From a virus: 47,619 nucleotides of DNA. Both the position numbers and the translations under genes were made by a program. The DNA lies in the IMG/VR virus record IMGVR_UViG_3300025012_000140, positions 1-47,619 of that record; one strand, 5' to 3'. Shown one piece after another: positions 7,746 to 16,580 of the stretch; the stretch's first letter is position 1; each line of letters opens with the position of its first letter. The notes below the pieces were generated by a model that saw nothing but the letters and a program-made list of their open reading frames with translations, was not told the origin of the DNA and did not search any database.

Positions 7746-9979
7746 ATGTAAGTTTTGACGCAACAATAAGAAGAAATATATATACAAGTGATAATTTTAA
7801 GATATATTCATGTGACATTGATAGTTTGAAATTTCCTAATATAAAATTAAATAAATATGGAAATGTAACTGTCTCTGGTAATATTCATGAATTAATAGAA
7901 GATACAGATTATAACATAACTGGTGAGGAAATAAATGATAAATACGGTTATACATATAAAATAAAGAACATCAAAAAAGAAAGACCACGCTCCCTTGATA
8001 CTGTTAGAAATTTTTTAATGGAAATTGTAACATTCGAACAGGCCAATCAATTAATTACACACTATCCAGACATTATAGATAGGGTTATAAATAATAATTT
8101 AGATGATATTGATTTAACCAAATTATATAATATCGGAGAATCAAGATTCAGTGTAATAAAACGTAAAATATTAGAAAATTTTGCATTGGCAGAAATGATT
8201 GATGAATTTAAAGGTTTGCTTGATTTTAAAATTGCAAAAGCATTACTCGATAAATATACTACCATTGAAAATATTAAAGAAAAATTACTATTAGACCCGT
8301 ACAGGTGCTTATGCAACATTTCACGCATAGCCTTCAAAACTGCAGATAAAATACTTCTTGAATTTAATAAAGATTGTATAGAAACAAAAAACAAAGGAGA
8401 AGTTCCTCCAATCGATTTCACTTTTGATTTACAAACTTCTAGTCAAAGACAAAAATCTGCAATTATGTTTCTACTAGAAGAAAATGAGAACGATGGTAAT
8501 ACAAAAATTGATATTAAAGTCCTAAGAAAACAATCAGAATTATTAGCAAAGAAATGTATTGAACATTTTGTTGATATTATTAAGAATGACAAAGATATCC
8601 ATTTTGGGAAAGCGACAAATACAGTTGCATTAGAGGAAACATATCAAACAGAAGTATATATTGCTAATAGGATTCTAGAAGGTTTAAAGGTAGAAAATAA
8701 GTGGAGTATTGATACTGAAAAATATAAGATAAATTCTGAAGTAACTCTCACAGATCAACAATATAAAGTTTTACCTATGATATGTAATTCTAATGTATCC
8801 ATACTGAATGGTTTTAGTGGTTCAGGCAAGAGTCAAACAACTAAATCAGTAATTGACATGCTTAAAGACAATAATAAATCATTTTGCTTATTTGCACCCA
8901 CGGGCCGAGCGTCTAAAGTATTGGCAGAATTTACCAAGGAAAATGCATCGACTATTCATAGAGGATTGGCATATATGCCTCCAGAATGGGGTTATAATGA
9001 GGAGCATAAATTGCCTTATCACGTAGTAATTGTAGACGAATTTGGAATGACAGATGTATTTTTAATGAAACACCTATTAGAGGCAATTGATTTTAGAAAA
9101 ACTAAATTATTAATGATAGGAGACAGTGCCCAACTGCCTTCTGTTGGGGCAGGAAATGTATTCTATGATTTAATTAATTCAAAACTCATTCCTATAGTTT
9201 CTCTTATACAAATATTTAGATATGGTACAGGAGGAATTTTAACTATTGCAACTAAAACAAGAAACAGTGAAAAATTTCTAGATGATTCTCAAAAACCACA
9301 AATATTCGGTGAAGATAAGGGTTATATGTTTGTTCCAATGCAACAAGAAATTGTAATTAAAAATGTAGTAGCTTTATATAAAAAACTATTAGCATCAGGA
9401 AACTCTATAGAAGATATTATGATTTTATCTTCATATAATGTAGGGGATTATGGTACTGTAGCAATAAATAAACATTTACAACCTATCGCAAATCCCAATT
9501 TCTTATCAAAAGGTATTCATGTTCAAATTGGAGATACGAAGTTTTATGTAAATGATTTAGTTATTCAATCAGTAAATAATTATAAAGCGATAAGATACAA
9601 TGAAGAATGGATAGATGAAAATGATAAAACATTCGTTGCAAATGGAGAAATTGGCAAAATAGTCAAAATTGAGTATGGCAAAGTAATTATAATGTTTGAT
9701 GAATTGGTTGTATATACTAAAAATGATTTATTAAATGCTAAGCTTGCATATAGCATTTCCACTTATAAGTCGCAAGGAGGGCAAGCAAAAATAGTCATTA
9801 TGATTACTCCTAAAGCTCATACCTTTATGCTTAATAGTAATCTCATATACGTTGCACAAACGAGAGCAAAACAAAAAGTGTTTCATTTTGGTGAAACAGA
9901 AACGGTAAATAGAGCAATTAAAAAGAAAGCAGATTTTAATAGAAAAACTAATCTTAAAGAATTATTGTTAAGCTCATAA
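7742..9979 (+). CDS. RecD/Dda-like superfamily 1B DNA helicase
   Basis: A 745-residue 5'-3' helicase of the RecD2 kind, probably the replicative or recombination helicase of the element. Motifs: Walker A LNGFSGSGKSQT (about 355-366), Walker B VVIVDEFGMTD (about 427-436), motif III LMIGDSAQLPSVGAG (458-471), the late motif STYKSQGGQ (about 672-680) and motif VI YVAQTRAKQKV. The N-terminal third has helix-hairpin-like stretches (LYNIGESRFSVIKRK, FKIAKALLDKY) as in RecD2. Start is TTG behind GAAGGTGAT, overlapping the stop of the GIY-YIG gene. It ends the replication operon; a new promoter follows at 9996. Confidence 0.88.
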   Translation: MNVSFDATIRRNIYTSDNFKIYSCDIDSLKFPNIKLNKYGNVTVSGNIHELIEDTDYNITGEEINDKYGYTYKIKNIKKERPRSLDTVRNFLMEIVTFEQANQLITHYPDIIDRVINNNLDDIDLTKLYNIGESRFSVIKRKILENFALAEMIDEFKGLLDFKIAKALLDKYTTIENIKEKLLLDPYRCLCNISRIAFKTADKILLEFNKDCIETKNKGEVPPIDFTFDLQTSSQRQKSAIMFLLEENENDGNTKIDIKVLRKQSELLAKKCIEHFVDIIKNDKDIHFGKATNTVALEETYQTEVYIANRILEGLKVENKWSIDTEKYKINSEVTLTDQQYKVLPMICNSNVSILNGFSGSGKSQTTKSVIDMLKDNNKSFCLFAPTGRASKVLAEFTKENASTIHRGLAYMPPEWGYNEEHKLPYHVVIVDEFGMTDVFLMKHLLEAIDFRKTKLLMIGDSAQLPSVGAGNVFYDLINSKLIPIVSLIQIFRYGTGGILTIATKTRNSEKFLDDSQKPQIFGEDKGYMFVPMQQEIVIKNVVALYKKLLASGNSIEDIMILSSYNVGDYGTVAINKHLQPIANPNFLSKGIHVQIGDTKFYVNDLVIQSVNNYKAIRYNEEWIDENDKTFVANGEIGKIVKIEYGKVIIMFDELVVYTKNDLLNAKLAYSISTYKSQGGQAKIVIMITPKAHTFMLNSNLIYVAQTRAKQKVFHFGETETVNRAIKKKADFNRKTNLKELLLSS

Positions 9980-9995
9980 ATCAATAAATAAATAT

Positions 9996-10025
9996 TTGAC
10001 AATATAACACCCACCATGCTATAAT
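9996..10025 (+). promoter_or_regulatory. Sigma-A promoter for the accessory/nucleotide operon
   Basis: TTGACA at 9996-10001 and TATAAT at 10020-10025, 18 bases apart, both perfect consensus. It is the first promoter after the helicase stop and would start a transcript near 10032 that reads the small genes and the nrd module. Confidence 0.8.
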
Positions 10026-10276
10026 ATTCACAGAAGGCAAATTAAACCTAAAACACAAATAACTTAAAGGAAGGGAAAAAAATTATGTGAATTTACATAA
10101 ATTTAATTAAATTCCAATAATACCCAACCTTGTAATCCTACTCTCACAACACTTTCAAAATTGTAAAATCTCAAATTATCCTTTAAAATGTTCATATTAA
10201 CGGATTATTAAATTGGGAGGTGATATCATGGGAGATTAAATAATATAAGTTACATTAAATTAAGGAGGTGAAAACA
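10026..10276 (+). other. Leader of about 245 bases with two minimal start-stop frames
   Basis: No normal gene is seen between the promoter and the first CDS. Two good ribosome binding sites are followed by almost nothing: AAAGGAAGGG then ATG-TGA at 10085-10090, and GGGAGGTGAT then ATG GGA GAT TAA at 10228-10239. They may be remnants of genes cut down by deletion, or minimal regulatory frames. There is no terminator-like hairpin. Confidence 0.45.
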
Positions 10277-10423
10277 ATGAACACTCAAAAACTTATTAAT
10301 CGTATTGATGGTCAATGGACTACATGCTCTTCCCAAGAATACAACTCCCAAGACAAAGCAAACTTCATGTTCAGCAAAAGTGATTTAACCAATATTACTA
10401 CATATTATAAAAAGATTGGTTAA
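10277..10423 (+). CDS. Small 48-residue protein of unknown function
   Basis: ATG at 10277 sits seven bases after a perfect TAAGGAGGTG, one of the strongest ribosome binding sites in the window, and the frame runs to TAA at 10421. The product (MNTQKLINRI ... TTYYKKIG) is polar, rich in Ser, Thr, Asn and Gln, with one Cys and no membrane segment. It is the first real gene after the promoter at 9996, which suggests high expression. I do not recognise the family. Confidence 0.6.
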   Translation: MNTQKLINRIDGQWTTCSSQEYNSQDKANFMFSKSDLTNITTYYKKIG

Positions 10424-10471
10424 ACAATCATAACTTCCAAACCCAAATTATAAAATAATTATCATAACATC

Positions 10472-10522
10472 AGCAAGGATTTGATCACTTAGATTAATTA
10501 TAATACCAATCAAATTCTTGCT
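10472..10522 (+). promoter_or_regulatory. Long inverted repeat before the next gene
   Basis: AGCAAGGATTTGAT (10472-10485) pairs with ATCAAATTCTTGCT (10509-10522): 14 pairs with one mismatch that becomes a G-U pair on the plus-strand RNA, with a 23-base loop. It ends nine bases before the AGAGGTG site of the next gene and has no U-tract, so it looks more like an RNA control or processing element than a terminator. Confidence 0.55.
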
Positions 10523-10543
10523 AAAACAAAAGAGGTGATACAT

Positions 10544-10753
10544 ATTAAAATTTTAACAGACGCTATAGATAATTCAAAGTGGATTGAAATATCTAAAGAA
10601 GAATTCGAATCAAATTATATTGACAAAATCAATTTTATGCATTGTTTCCATCAAGACTCTGGTAAAATTGGTTATTATAAAAGAGAATTGTTTATTGCTT
10701 TAGGTAGAGAGTGGTTTGAATCAAAAATTAATAATGAAAGGATGGAAGACTAA
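10544..10753 (+). CDS. Small acidic protein with apparent AUU start
   Basis: About 69 residues ending ...NERMED. The frame can be opened by GTG at 10535, but that GTG is part of the ribosome binding site AGAGGTGAT. The start that fits by spacing is ATT at 10544. The gene at 22630 has almost the same upstream sequence (GGAGTGATACAT) with ATG at the equivalent place, which supports ATT here. The protein has a KEEF-type acidic centre and YYKRELFIALG; I do not recognise a family. It follows the hairpin at 10472 and precedes two further small genes. Confidence 0.6.
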   Translation: MKILTDAIDNSKWIEISKEEFESNYIDKINFMHCFHQDSGKIGYYKRELFIALGREWFESKINNERMED

Positions 10754-10756
10754 TTA

Positions 10757-10957
10757 GTGTTCGATTCCTGCTTATGTGAATCCTCAAATTGCATACAATC
10801 AATAGTATGTAGTAGATTCTTATATGAAAACTCCTCTAATCCTGTTTATATTAAATTTAAAAACATTTGTTCAAAAGAGGACAATTGGCAATGGTTTTAT
10901 GGAGATAGGGATAAGATGATTAAACCAGAATTAATTGAAGATAAAGAAGGTGAATAA
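10757..10957 (+). CDS. Small Cys-rich protein
   Basis: A 66-residue protein with a GTG start behind AAGGATGGAAG. Five cysteines occur in the first half (CLCESSNC, IVCSRF, NIC), suggesting a metal-bound or redox-active fold. The C-terminus is acidic (ELIEDKEGE). Similar tiny Cys-rich proteins are common in Bacillus phage accessory operons, but the function cannot be told. It starts four bases after the preceding stop. Confidence 0.6.
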   Translation: MFDSCLCESSNCIQSIVCSRFLYENSSNPVYIKFKNICSKEDNWQWFYGDRDKMIKPELIEDKEGE

Positions 10958-10963
10958 AAACAT

Positions 10964-11203
10964 TTGAGTGTTAATTTAAGTGGTGCAGACTTCAATAAAT
11001 ATTTCATCATAAAACAAGAAGATATGATTAAACATGCTTCAGAACAAGATAGGATAGATTTAGCTAGAATACTTAAAAATATTAGAATCAGTAGATATAA
11101 ATTTAATAAGAATACAAGTAATAAATATTTAGTTATTAATGTTGATGAAAGTTATGCTGAAGATGTTGTTGAGATTTTGAGAAATAATAATCATTGGAAA
11201 TAA
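10964..11203 (+). CDS. Small protein of unknown function
   Basis: A 79-residue protein starting at TTG after GAAGGTGAA. It is predicted mostly helical: KQEDMIKHASEQDRIDLARIL, then a strand-like KYLVINVDESYAEDVVEIL ending in HWK. The alternation of helix, strand and helix resembles a small ferredoxin-like fold, which is only a guess. It is followed ten bases later by a new GGGAGGTGAGG site. Confidence 0.6.
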   Translation: MSVNLSGADFNKYFIIKQEDMIKHASEQDRIDLARILKNIRISRYKFNKNTSNKYLVINVDESYAEDVVEILRNNNHWK

Positions 11204-11224
11204 ATGAAGGGAGGTGAGGTATTA

Positions 11225-11371
11225 ATGTCTTTTGATGAATTGAAAGAAGAATACAAAGTTTTATTAAATAAATATCCCAATCTTACAAAAGATGAATTTA
11301 AATGGCTAAAAGGATTATCGTATTTATTAATTTCAGAAATAGATCACATTATAGAAAGTTGGGACAATTAA
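11225..11371 (+). CDS. Small helical protein (48 residues)
   Basis: ATG at 11225 after AGGGAGGTGAGG, ending at TAA 11369-11371, one base before the next ATG. The product (MSFDELKEEYKVLLNKYPNL...) is helical and amphipathic with a conserved-looking NLTKDEFKWLKGL segment. No family is recognised. Spacing on both sides shows it is part of the operon. Confidence 0.6.
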   Translation: MSFDELKEEYKVLLNKYPNLTKDEFKWLKGLSYLLISEIDHIIESWDN

Positions 11372-11372
11372 A

Positions 11373-11677
11373 ATGGCAAAATATCGTAAGAAACCAGTAG
11401 TAATTGAGGCAGAAGTTTATCGTTATGGTTTAGAAGATGGTTTTAGGTGTTTAGCATATGGAAAAAAGAAGAGTCAGAATGTAAATTCAATTGTGGAAAT
11501 TGTAAAGAGTACAGAGATAACTGTCAAAAAGAAGAAAGAGTTATTCCATACATAAAGACTCTAGAAGGGAATCATATGATTACAAAAGGTGATTATATTA
11601 TCACAGGAGTTAAAAATGAAAGATATCCTTGTAAACCTGATATATTTGAAATGACATACGAAATTGTCGAAGATTGA
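11373..11677 (+). CDS. Phage PGDYG-type protein read through a -1 frameshift
   Basis: The start [17 protein letters not shown] and the end [33 protein letters not shown] belong to one well-known small phage protein, but lie in different frames (11373-11555 and 11447-11677). At 11462-11468 the zero frame reads GGA AAA AAG, that is A_AAA_AAG, the classic -1 slippery heptamer. A -1 shift there joins both halves into about 101 residues, giving ...[23 protein letters not shown].... The middle carries a Cys cluster ([12 protein letters not shown]). One missing A in the run would look the same, so programmed shifting, mutation and sequencing error are all possible. Function unknown. Confidence 0.65.
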
Positions 11678-11723
11678 TGGAATAATTCTATAGAATAATC
11701 TTTTGATTGGAGGTGATAATAAT

Positions 11724-11936
11724 ATGATTTTAGTAATTGGCACAGAAAATTGTTCAAGATGCAATATGACAAAAAATATACTTAATAATAAAAGTATGGA
11801 ATATGAATATAAATTAATAAACTCTTTATCTCTAGAAGAACAAAATAAATACTTAGAGATAGCAAAAAATAATGGTCAAATGTCTTATCCTATGATTTTT
11901 AGAGACCAAGTATTAATTACATTACAACAACTATAA
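11724..11936 (+). CDS. Glutaredoxin/NrdH-like protein
   Basis: A 70-residue thioredoxin-fold protein with the redox pair in GTENCSRCNMTK (CSRC) and the cis-proline strand MSYPMIF. It probably supplies electrons to ribonucleotide reductase or another redox enzyme; it lies 16 bases before nrdD. Class III reductases normally use formate, so the pairing with NrdD is suggestive rather than proven. The frame is open from TTG 11703, but GGAGGTGAT at 11709-11717 points to the ATG at 11724. Confidence 0.75.
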   Translation: MILVIGTENCSRCNMTKNILNNKSMEYEYKLINSLSLEEQNKYLEIAKNNGQMSYPMIFRDQVLITLQQL

Positions 11937-11952
11937 TAAAAGCAGAAAGAAG

Positions 11953-14904
11953 ATGGTTATTATTTATTTAAAAACAACTTACGATTCAGATTTTGAGGAT
12001 TTAATTATGCACCTAAGAAGTAAATACGGACATGAAGTTTTCGATATGGAAGGCATTGGCAAACAAACAGATATGTCAACATTCTCTAAAAACTTCTTTA
12101 ATTCGAAAACTACAGTCGCAGATATTTCTGTTGATTCAAATAGCAATGTAGATGATATGAGTGTCATAGCATATAATGTTGAACTTCCAAAACCATTCTT
12201 CAGACTTAATTCGCTTTTTCTTACGTGGAAATATCTCAAACAACTATATGGTCATCCTATTGCAAATAAAGCAATTGAAATGCAAATATCTGGAGATATA
12301 TACATAAATGATTTTAGTGGTATAAATTTTCCATATTGTTACAATTTTAGTTCATATGACGTGATGACACTTGGACTACCATTTGTTAAAAAGGTTTCTA
12401 GCGAACCAGCAAAGCATCTAAGCTCCTTTATGGGTCAGTTGATACATTTCTCTGTATATGCAAGCAACTCAGTCTTAGGGGCTGTAGGATTGGCTGATGT
12501 TTTAATTGTAGCAAGTTATTATGTTGATAAACTGTTTATTGATAATCCAAATATTGCTCCAGAGTATCTTTGGAAACAAGTTAAACAAGAACTTCAATCA
12601 TTTGTATTCTCATGCAATCAACCATTTAGAGGTGGAGTGCAATCTGGATTTTATAATGTTAGTATTTTTGATAAAGAGTTCCTTGAAAAAATGTGTTCAG
12701 AGTACATATTTCCAGATGGATCTATACCAAATATTGAAACAATTAACACATTACAAGAAATATATATTAATCTAATGAATGAAACTCTCAGAACAACACC
12801 AATTACATTTCCTGTTACGACCGCATGTTTTACTGTTGATGAAAGTAAAAATATTAAAGATAGTAAATTCTTAAACTTCATTGCAAAAAATAATTTAGAG
12901 TTTGGATTTATTAATTTATACTTTGGGGAAACAAGTACATTAAGTTCTTGCTGTTTTGTAGGTAGTCAAAAAACACTAACCAAAAGTAGTGAAGGTATTA
13001 ATTACATGAGTTTTCAGGAATTAAAAGACGCTACTTGGGACACAACAAAAAAGAATTTTACAATTTTTCATAATGGGAGTTGGACTAAAGGTAAAGTGGT
13101 TAAAACACCCAGAGATAATAAACAAATATATAAAATTACTACATCAAACAATAAAGAGATTCTACTAACAGAAGATCATATAAATGTATCTTTAAATGGA
13201 AATGTGAATACTGATAAATTAACCACTAATGATTATCTATTGTTTAATACATTGCCGTTAAGTACATTTCCTGAAAAAAACCTGAAGAGAACTTATGAAC
13301 AAGGTATTTTGATTGGAGCATATCTTGGTGATGGAAGCATATATATCAAAGAAAATGCAAGTTGTGTAGTGAATTATTCATTAAATGAAGAGAAATATAA
13401 AAATCTTTTTCCATTAATTAAAAAGGCAATGAAGCAATTAGATATTACGGAAGAAATACATTTGCAAAAAGAAAGACACAATGTCTATCCAGTAGTTGTT
13501 TATTCTGATAAATTAAATAACTTTATTAGAAAGTATGTAAAAGGAGGTTATTCTCAAGAAAAAGAACTAAACCTAGACTGTCTTTTACAATCACAAGAAT
13601 TTAGGCAAGGTATCGTAGATGGTATGTATATGACAGATGGTGGCAATAGTAATCGCATTTATACAACTTCTAGTTTGTTGGCAGAACAATTTGAAGTATT
13701 ATTTACGAGTTTGGGTATTCAAACAATAATCAATCTTAGTGATAGAACGGATGAGAAAATTATCATTAGGGGAGAAGAGTTTAATAGAAATTATCCTTTA
13801 TATTGTATTAGATGGTACGATATGAAAAACAAACGCAGTATGAAAGATGTATACATAGTGAAAAATAATAGCATATATTTTAAAATTAAAACAATAGAAA
13901 AAGTAAATATAAATATCCAAGACGTTTATTGTTTTGAAATGGCAAACGAAGATGAACAATATTTTACTCTGCCAAATGGTATTATCACTCACAATTGTAG
14001 ATTACGTTCATCTGTAAAGAATGAATACTTTAATCAATTTGGAGCAGGAGGGACTAAAATTGGTTCATTAGGTGTTGTCACAATGAATATTCCTCGTATG
14101 GCAATCAATGCAAAAAAAGATAAGAATAAGTTCATTGAAATTCTTACAGGTGTTTCAGAAATGGCTGTTAGAATTAATAATACCAAAAGAAATTTATTAA
14201 AGAAAAGAATTCTTACAGATAGTCTCCCATTGTATAAATTGGGATTTATGTCATTGGAAACTCAATATTGCACAACTGGTGTAGTTGGTTTAAATGAGGC
14301 TTGTGAGATTATGGGTTATGATATTTTACAAGAAGATGGACAAGATTTCGTAACACAAATTTTAAATACTATTAATAATATTAATGATAAAGCAGCAAAG
14401 AAATATAATGCTCCATTTAATATGGAACAAACCCCTTCAGAAAATTCTGCAATTAAAATGGCAAATAAGGATAAGTTATTGGGACTTCAAGATGAATATG
14501 ATTTATATTCAAATCAATTCATTCCACTTACAGTAAATGCAGATTTACTTGATAGAATTAAATTGCAGGGATTATTTGATAGTAGAATGTCAGGAGGAGC
14601 TATTTGTCATTTAAATATTGAAAGCAGAATTGAAGATGAGAAACTTATTGAAAATCTTATCACTGTTTCTGCAAAAGCAGGAGTCGTATATACAGCAATC
14701 AATTACAATTTACAAAGATGTATTGATGATCATATGACTGTTGGAAGAAATCATACATGTTCTATTTGCGGAGGAGAAATTACGGATAATTATAGTCGCG
14801 TAGTCGGATTCCTTGTAAATACAAAGAACTTTCATAAAGTAAGAAGGACTGTAGATTACCCAAATCGCGTTTTTTATAAGGAATTGGAAAATGTGGAAAT
14901 ATGA
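11953..14904 (+). CDS. nrdD: Anaerobic ribonucleoside-triphosphate reductase with intein
   Basis: Class III ribonucleotide reductase, 983 residues as translated and 635 after removal of a 348-residue intein (codons 334-681). It makes dNTPs without oxygen using a glycyl radical. The extein carries LSSC before the intein and CRLRSSVKNEYF after it, so splicing restores the active-site motif SSCCRLR. Then come FGAGGTKIGSLGVVTMN and the glycyl-radical motif SRVVGFL (Gly952 before splicing, 604 after). The usual zinc site near the C-terminus shows one Cys-x2-Cys (CSICG) and a lone upstream Cys in LQRC, fewer than the normal four. There is no ATP-cone, as in short phage NrdD. Its TGA overlaps the nrdG ATG. 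Confidence 0.93.
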   Translation: MVIIYLKTTYDSDFEDLIMHLRSKYGHEVFDMEGIGKQTDMSTFSKNFFNSKTTVADISVDSNSNVDDMSVIAYNVELPKPFFRLNSLFLTWKYLKQLYGHPIANKAIEMQISGDIYINDFSGINFPYCYNFSSYDVMTLGLPFVKKVSSEPAKHLSSFMGQLIHFSVYASNSVLGAVGLADVLIVASYYVDKLFIDNPNIAPEYLWKQVKQELQSFVFSCNQPFRGGVQSGFYNVSIFDKEFLEKMCSEYIFPDGSIPNIETINTLQEIYINLMNETLRTTPITFPVTTACFTVDESKNIKDSKFLNFIAKNNLEFGFINLYFGETSTLSSCCFVGSQKTLTKSSEGINYMSFQELKDATWDTTKKNFTIFHNGSWTKGKVVKTPRDNKQIYKITTSNNKEILLTEDHINVSLNGNVNTDKLTTNDYLLFNTLPLSTFPEKNLKRTYEQGILIGAYLGDGSIYIKENASCVVNYSLNEEKYKNLFPLIKKAMKQLDITEEIHLQKERHNVYPVVVYSDKLNNFIRKYVKGGYSQEKELNLDCLLQSQEFRQGIVDGMYMTDGGNSNRIYTTSSLLAEQFEVLFTSLGIQTIINLSDRTDEKIIIRGEEFNRNYPLYCIRWYDMKNKRSMKDVYIVKNNSIYFKIKTIEKVNINIQDVYCFEMANEDEQYFTLPNGIITHNCRLRSSVKNEYFNQFGAGGTKIGSLGVVTMNIPRMAINAKKDKNKFIEILTGVSEMAVRINNTKRNLLKKRILTDSLPLYKLGFMSLETQYCTTGVVGLNEACEIMGYDILQEDGQDFVTQILNTINNINDKAAKKYNAPFNMEQTPSENSAIKMANKDKLLGLQDEYDLYSNQFIPLTVNADLLDRIKLQGLFDSRMSGGAICHLNIESRIEDEKLIENLITVSAKAGVVYTAINYNLQRCIDDHMTVGRNHTCSICGGEITDNYSRVVGFLVNTKNFHKVRRTVDYPNRVFYKELENVEI
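12952..13995 (+). mobile_element. LAGLIDADG intein within NrdD
   Basis: 348 residues, from Cys334 (CFVGSQKTLT) to Asn681 (GIITHN), followed by the extein Cys682. Block A begins with Cys, block B has LLTEDHINV with the His, block F is VYCFEMANEDEQYFT and block G is ITHN|C. These are all residues needed for standard class 1 protein splicing. The centre holds two LAGLIDADG-type motifs, GILIGAYLGDGSIY and FRQGIVDGMYMTDGG, so a homing endonuclease is present and looks intact. Insertion lies at the catalytic cysteines of NrdD, a position where loss of splicing would kill the enzyme. Confidence 0.93.
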
Positions 14905-15356
14905 GAATAATATCAACACAATATACTCTTGAATATAAATCATTAGATATTTACATTTCAGGTTGTAGTGGTAATCCTCATTGTGAGGGTTGCCACAATC
15001 CAGAATCATGGGATTTTAATCAAGGGTATATATATAATAAAGCATATTTTAATCAACATATAAAAGAAAAAATAAAAATATTTAATTCGATGATAGATAA
15101 TATTATGATATTTGGTGGAGAACCAAATGACAATAATCATGATGAATTATTACATATGTTAGTGGATTTAAAATCATTAGGTAAAAAAGTATGGTTATTT
15201 ACTAAATATGAGATCAATAATCTTCCTGAGTTTGAATATGTGCTATGCGATTACATTAAAACTGGTAAATATGATTCAGAATTAATTGTAGATGATAATT
15301 TTCAATATGGGATAAAATTAGCAAGTTCAAATCAAAAAATATACGAAATGAGGTAG
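14901..15356 (+). CDS. nrdG: Anaerobic ribonucleotide reductase activating protein
   Basis: A 151-residue radical-SAM activase that places the glycyl radical on NrdD. The iron-sulphur motif is GCSGNPHCEGCHNPE, a C-x5-C-x2-C arrangement rather than the common C-x3-C-x2-C; similar spacing is known in some short NrdG-like activases. The SAM-binding GGEP is present in MIFGGEPNDN. Length fits the family. The ATG overlaps the nrdD stop (ATGA), giving translational coupling and a likely fixed ratio. Confidence 0.9.
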   Translation: MRIISTQYTLEYKSLDIYISGCSGNPHCEGCHNPESWDFNQGYIYNKAYFNQHIKEKIKIFNSMIDNIMIFGGEPNDNNHDELLHMLVDLKSLGKKVWLFTKYEINNLPEFEYVLCDYIKTGKYDSELIVDDNFQYGIKLASSNQKIYEMR

Positions 15357-15359
15357 TTA

Positions 15360-16087
15360 ATAATATTAATCAAAGGTGATAATTGTAGTAAAGAATTCAA
15401 TAAACCACAAAGCACAATTTCCAAAACAAATTTTTGCTCTCAGTCATGTTATTTCAACTATAAAAGAAAAGATATGATGGAAAAAAACATGTTGCGTTTG
15501 TGGGAAAATTGAGTTTGTTGCTAAAGTAGAGCAGAAGGATATAAGACATGTTCTAAAAAATGTGAATCAATTTATAAAAAATTATTAACCGAAAAAAATA
15601 TGGAATGTCCGATTTGTCATAAGAAATTTCACTTAAAACAATATCGTGTTGATAAAATTAATAATCCATGTTGTAGTATGGAATGCAGTATAGAATTAAG
15701 ACAGATAAACATGTCTGGTGAAGGGAATCATCAATATGGTTTAATAGGAGAACTAAATAGTAGTTTATAAGTGGTAAAAGAATTAGTTCTTATGGTTATG
15801 TATTGGTATTGACATCTATACATCCATTTAATTGGGGAGGATATTATCCTGAGCATAGAATAGTTGCAGAAGAGCATCTATTGATAGACGACGAAGATGC
15901 GGTTGTTATCAATAATAAAAGATATTTAAAATCTGAAAGAGTAGTCCATCATATAGATTTTAATAGACAAAACAACTCACCTGAAAATTTATTTATATTT
16001 AAAAATGTTTCATTGCATACTATGTATCATAATTATTACAAAAAATATAAATGTAGTGTAGAAGAGTTCTTTGAGTTATATGATTAA
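15360..16087 (+). pseudogene. Broken HNH endonuclease gene with zinc knuckles
   Basis: Protein pieces in different frames join into one HNH endonuclease: CSKEFNKPQS and NFCSQSCYF, then TCCVCGKIEF, then AEGYKTCSKKCESIY and NMECPICHKKFHLKQY and CCSMECSIE, then SSYGYVLVLTSIHPF, PEHRIVAEEHLL, RVVHHIDFNRQNNSPENLFIF. Shifts occur at an A7 run (15481-15487), near 15525 and at a T3 run near 15770. The N-terminus carries several Cys pairs; the C-terminal 15803-16087 part still has the HNH residues (HHIDFNRQNN). No clear start codon remains. Three disruptions make a real pseudogene more likely than sequencing error. It lies between nrdG and the dUTPase gene. Confidence 0.75.
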
Positions 16088-16132
16088 AAAATAATTACGT
16101 AATTAATTATATAGAAAAGGAGAATAATTTAT

Positions 16133-16564
16133 ATGAACATTAAAATCAAATACCACTCAAAGGAAATTGATAAGATCACAAACATTGAAGGAAAATCAGA
16201 TTGGTTTGATCTAAGATCAGCAGAAGATATTATTCTTAAAGCAGGAGAATATAAATTAATTTCTCTTGGTGTGTCAATGGAATTACCAGAAGGATATGAG
16301 GCGTATGTTATTCCACGCTCAAGTACATATAAAACATTTGGAATTATTCAAACAAATCATTTAGGATTAATTGATGAAATTTACAAAGGGAATAATGATA
16401 TTTGGAAATATTCTGCATTAGCAATGAGAGACACAGAAATTAAAATTAATGATCGTATTTGTCAATTTAGAATTCAAAAGAAAATGCCAAGTGTTACATT
16501 TGAAGAAGTTTATGATTTAGAAAATCAAGATCGTGGTGGGTTTGGAAGCACAGGCAGAAAATAA
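16133..16564 (+). CDS. dut: dUTP diphosphatase
   Basis: A 143-residue trimeric-type dUTPase that turns dUTP into dUMP and pyrophosphate, keeping uracil out of DNA and feeding thymidylate synthesis. All five motifs are seen: 1 [11 protein letters not shown], 2 VIPRSSTY, 3 [12 protein letters not shown], 4 RICQFRIQK and 5 [16 protein letters not shown] lies upstream of the ATG. It acts with the dCMP deaminase that follows and the ThyX at 28153. Confidence 0.92.
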   Translation: MNIKIKYHSKEIDKITNIEGKSDWFDLRSAEDIILKAGEYKLISLGVSMELPEGYEAYVIPRSSTYKTFGIIQTNHLGLIDEIYKGNNDIWKYSALAMRDTEIKINDRICQFRIQKKMPSVTFEEVYDLENQDRGGFGSTGRK

Positions 16565-16580
16565 TTATAAAATACAATAT

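Noticed and set aside
12521-12775. Frame inside nrdD, plus strand
   Set aside because: Lies within the reductase, which is conserved across this segment; no independent start signal.
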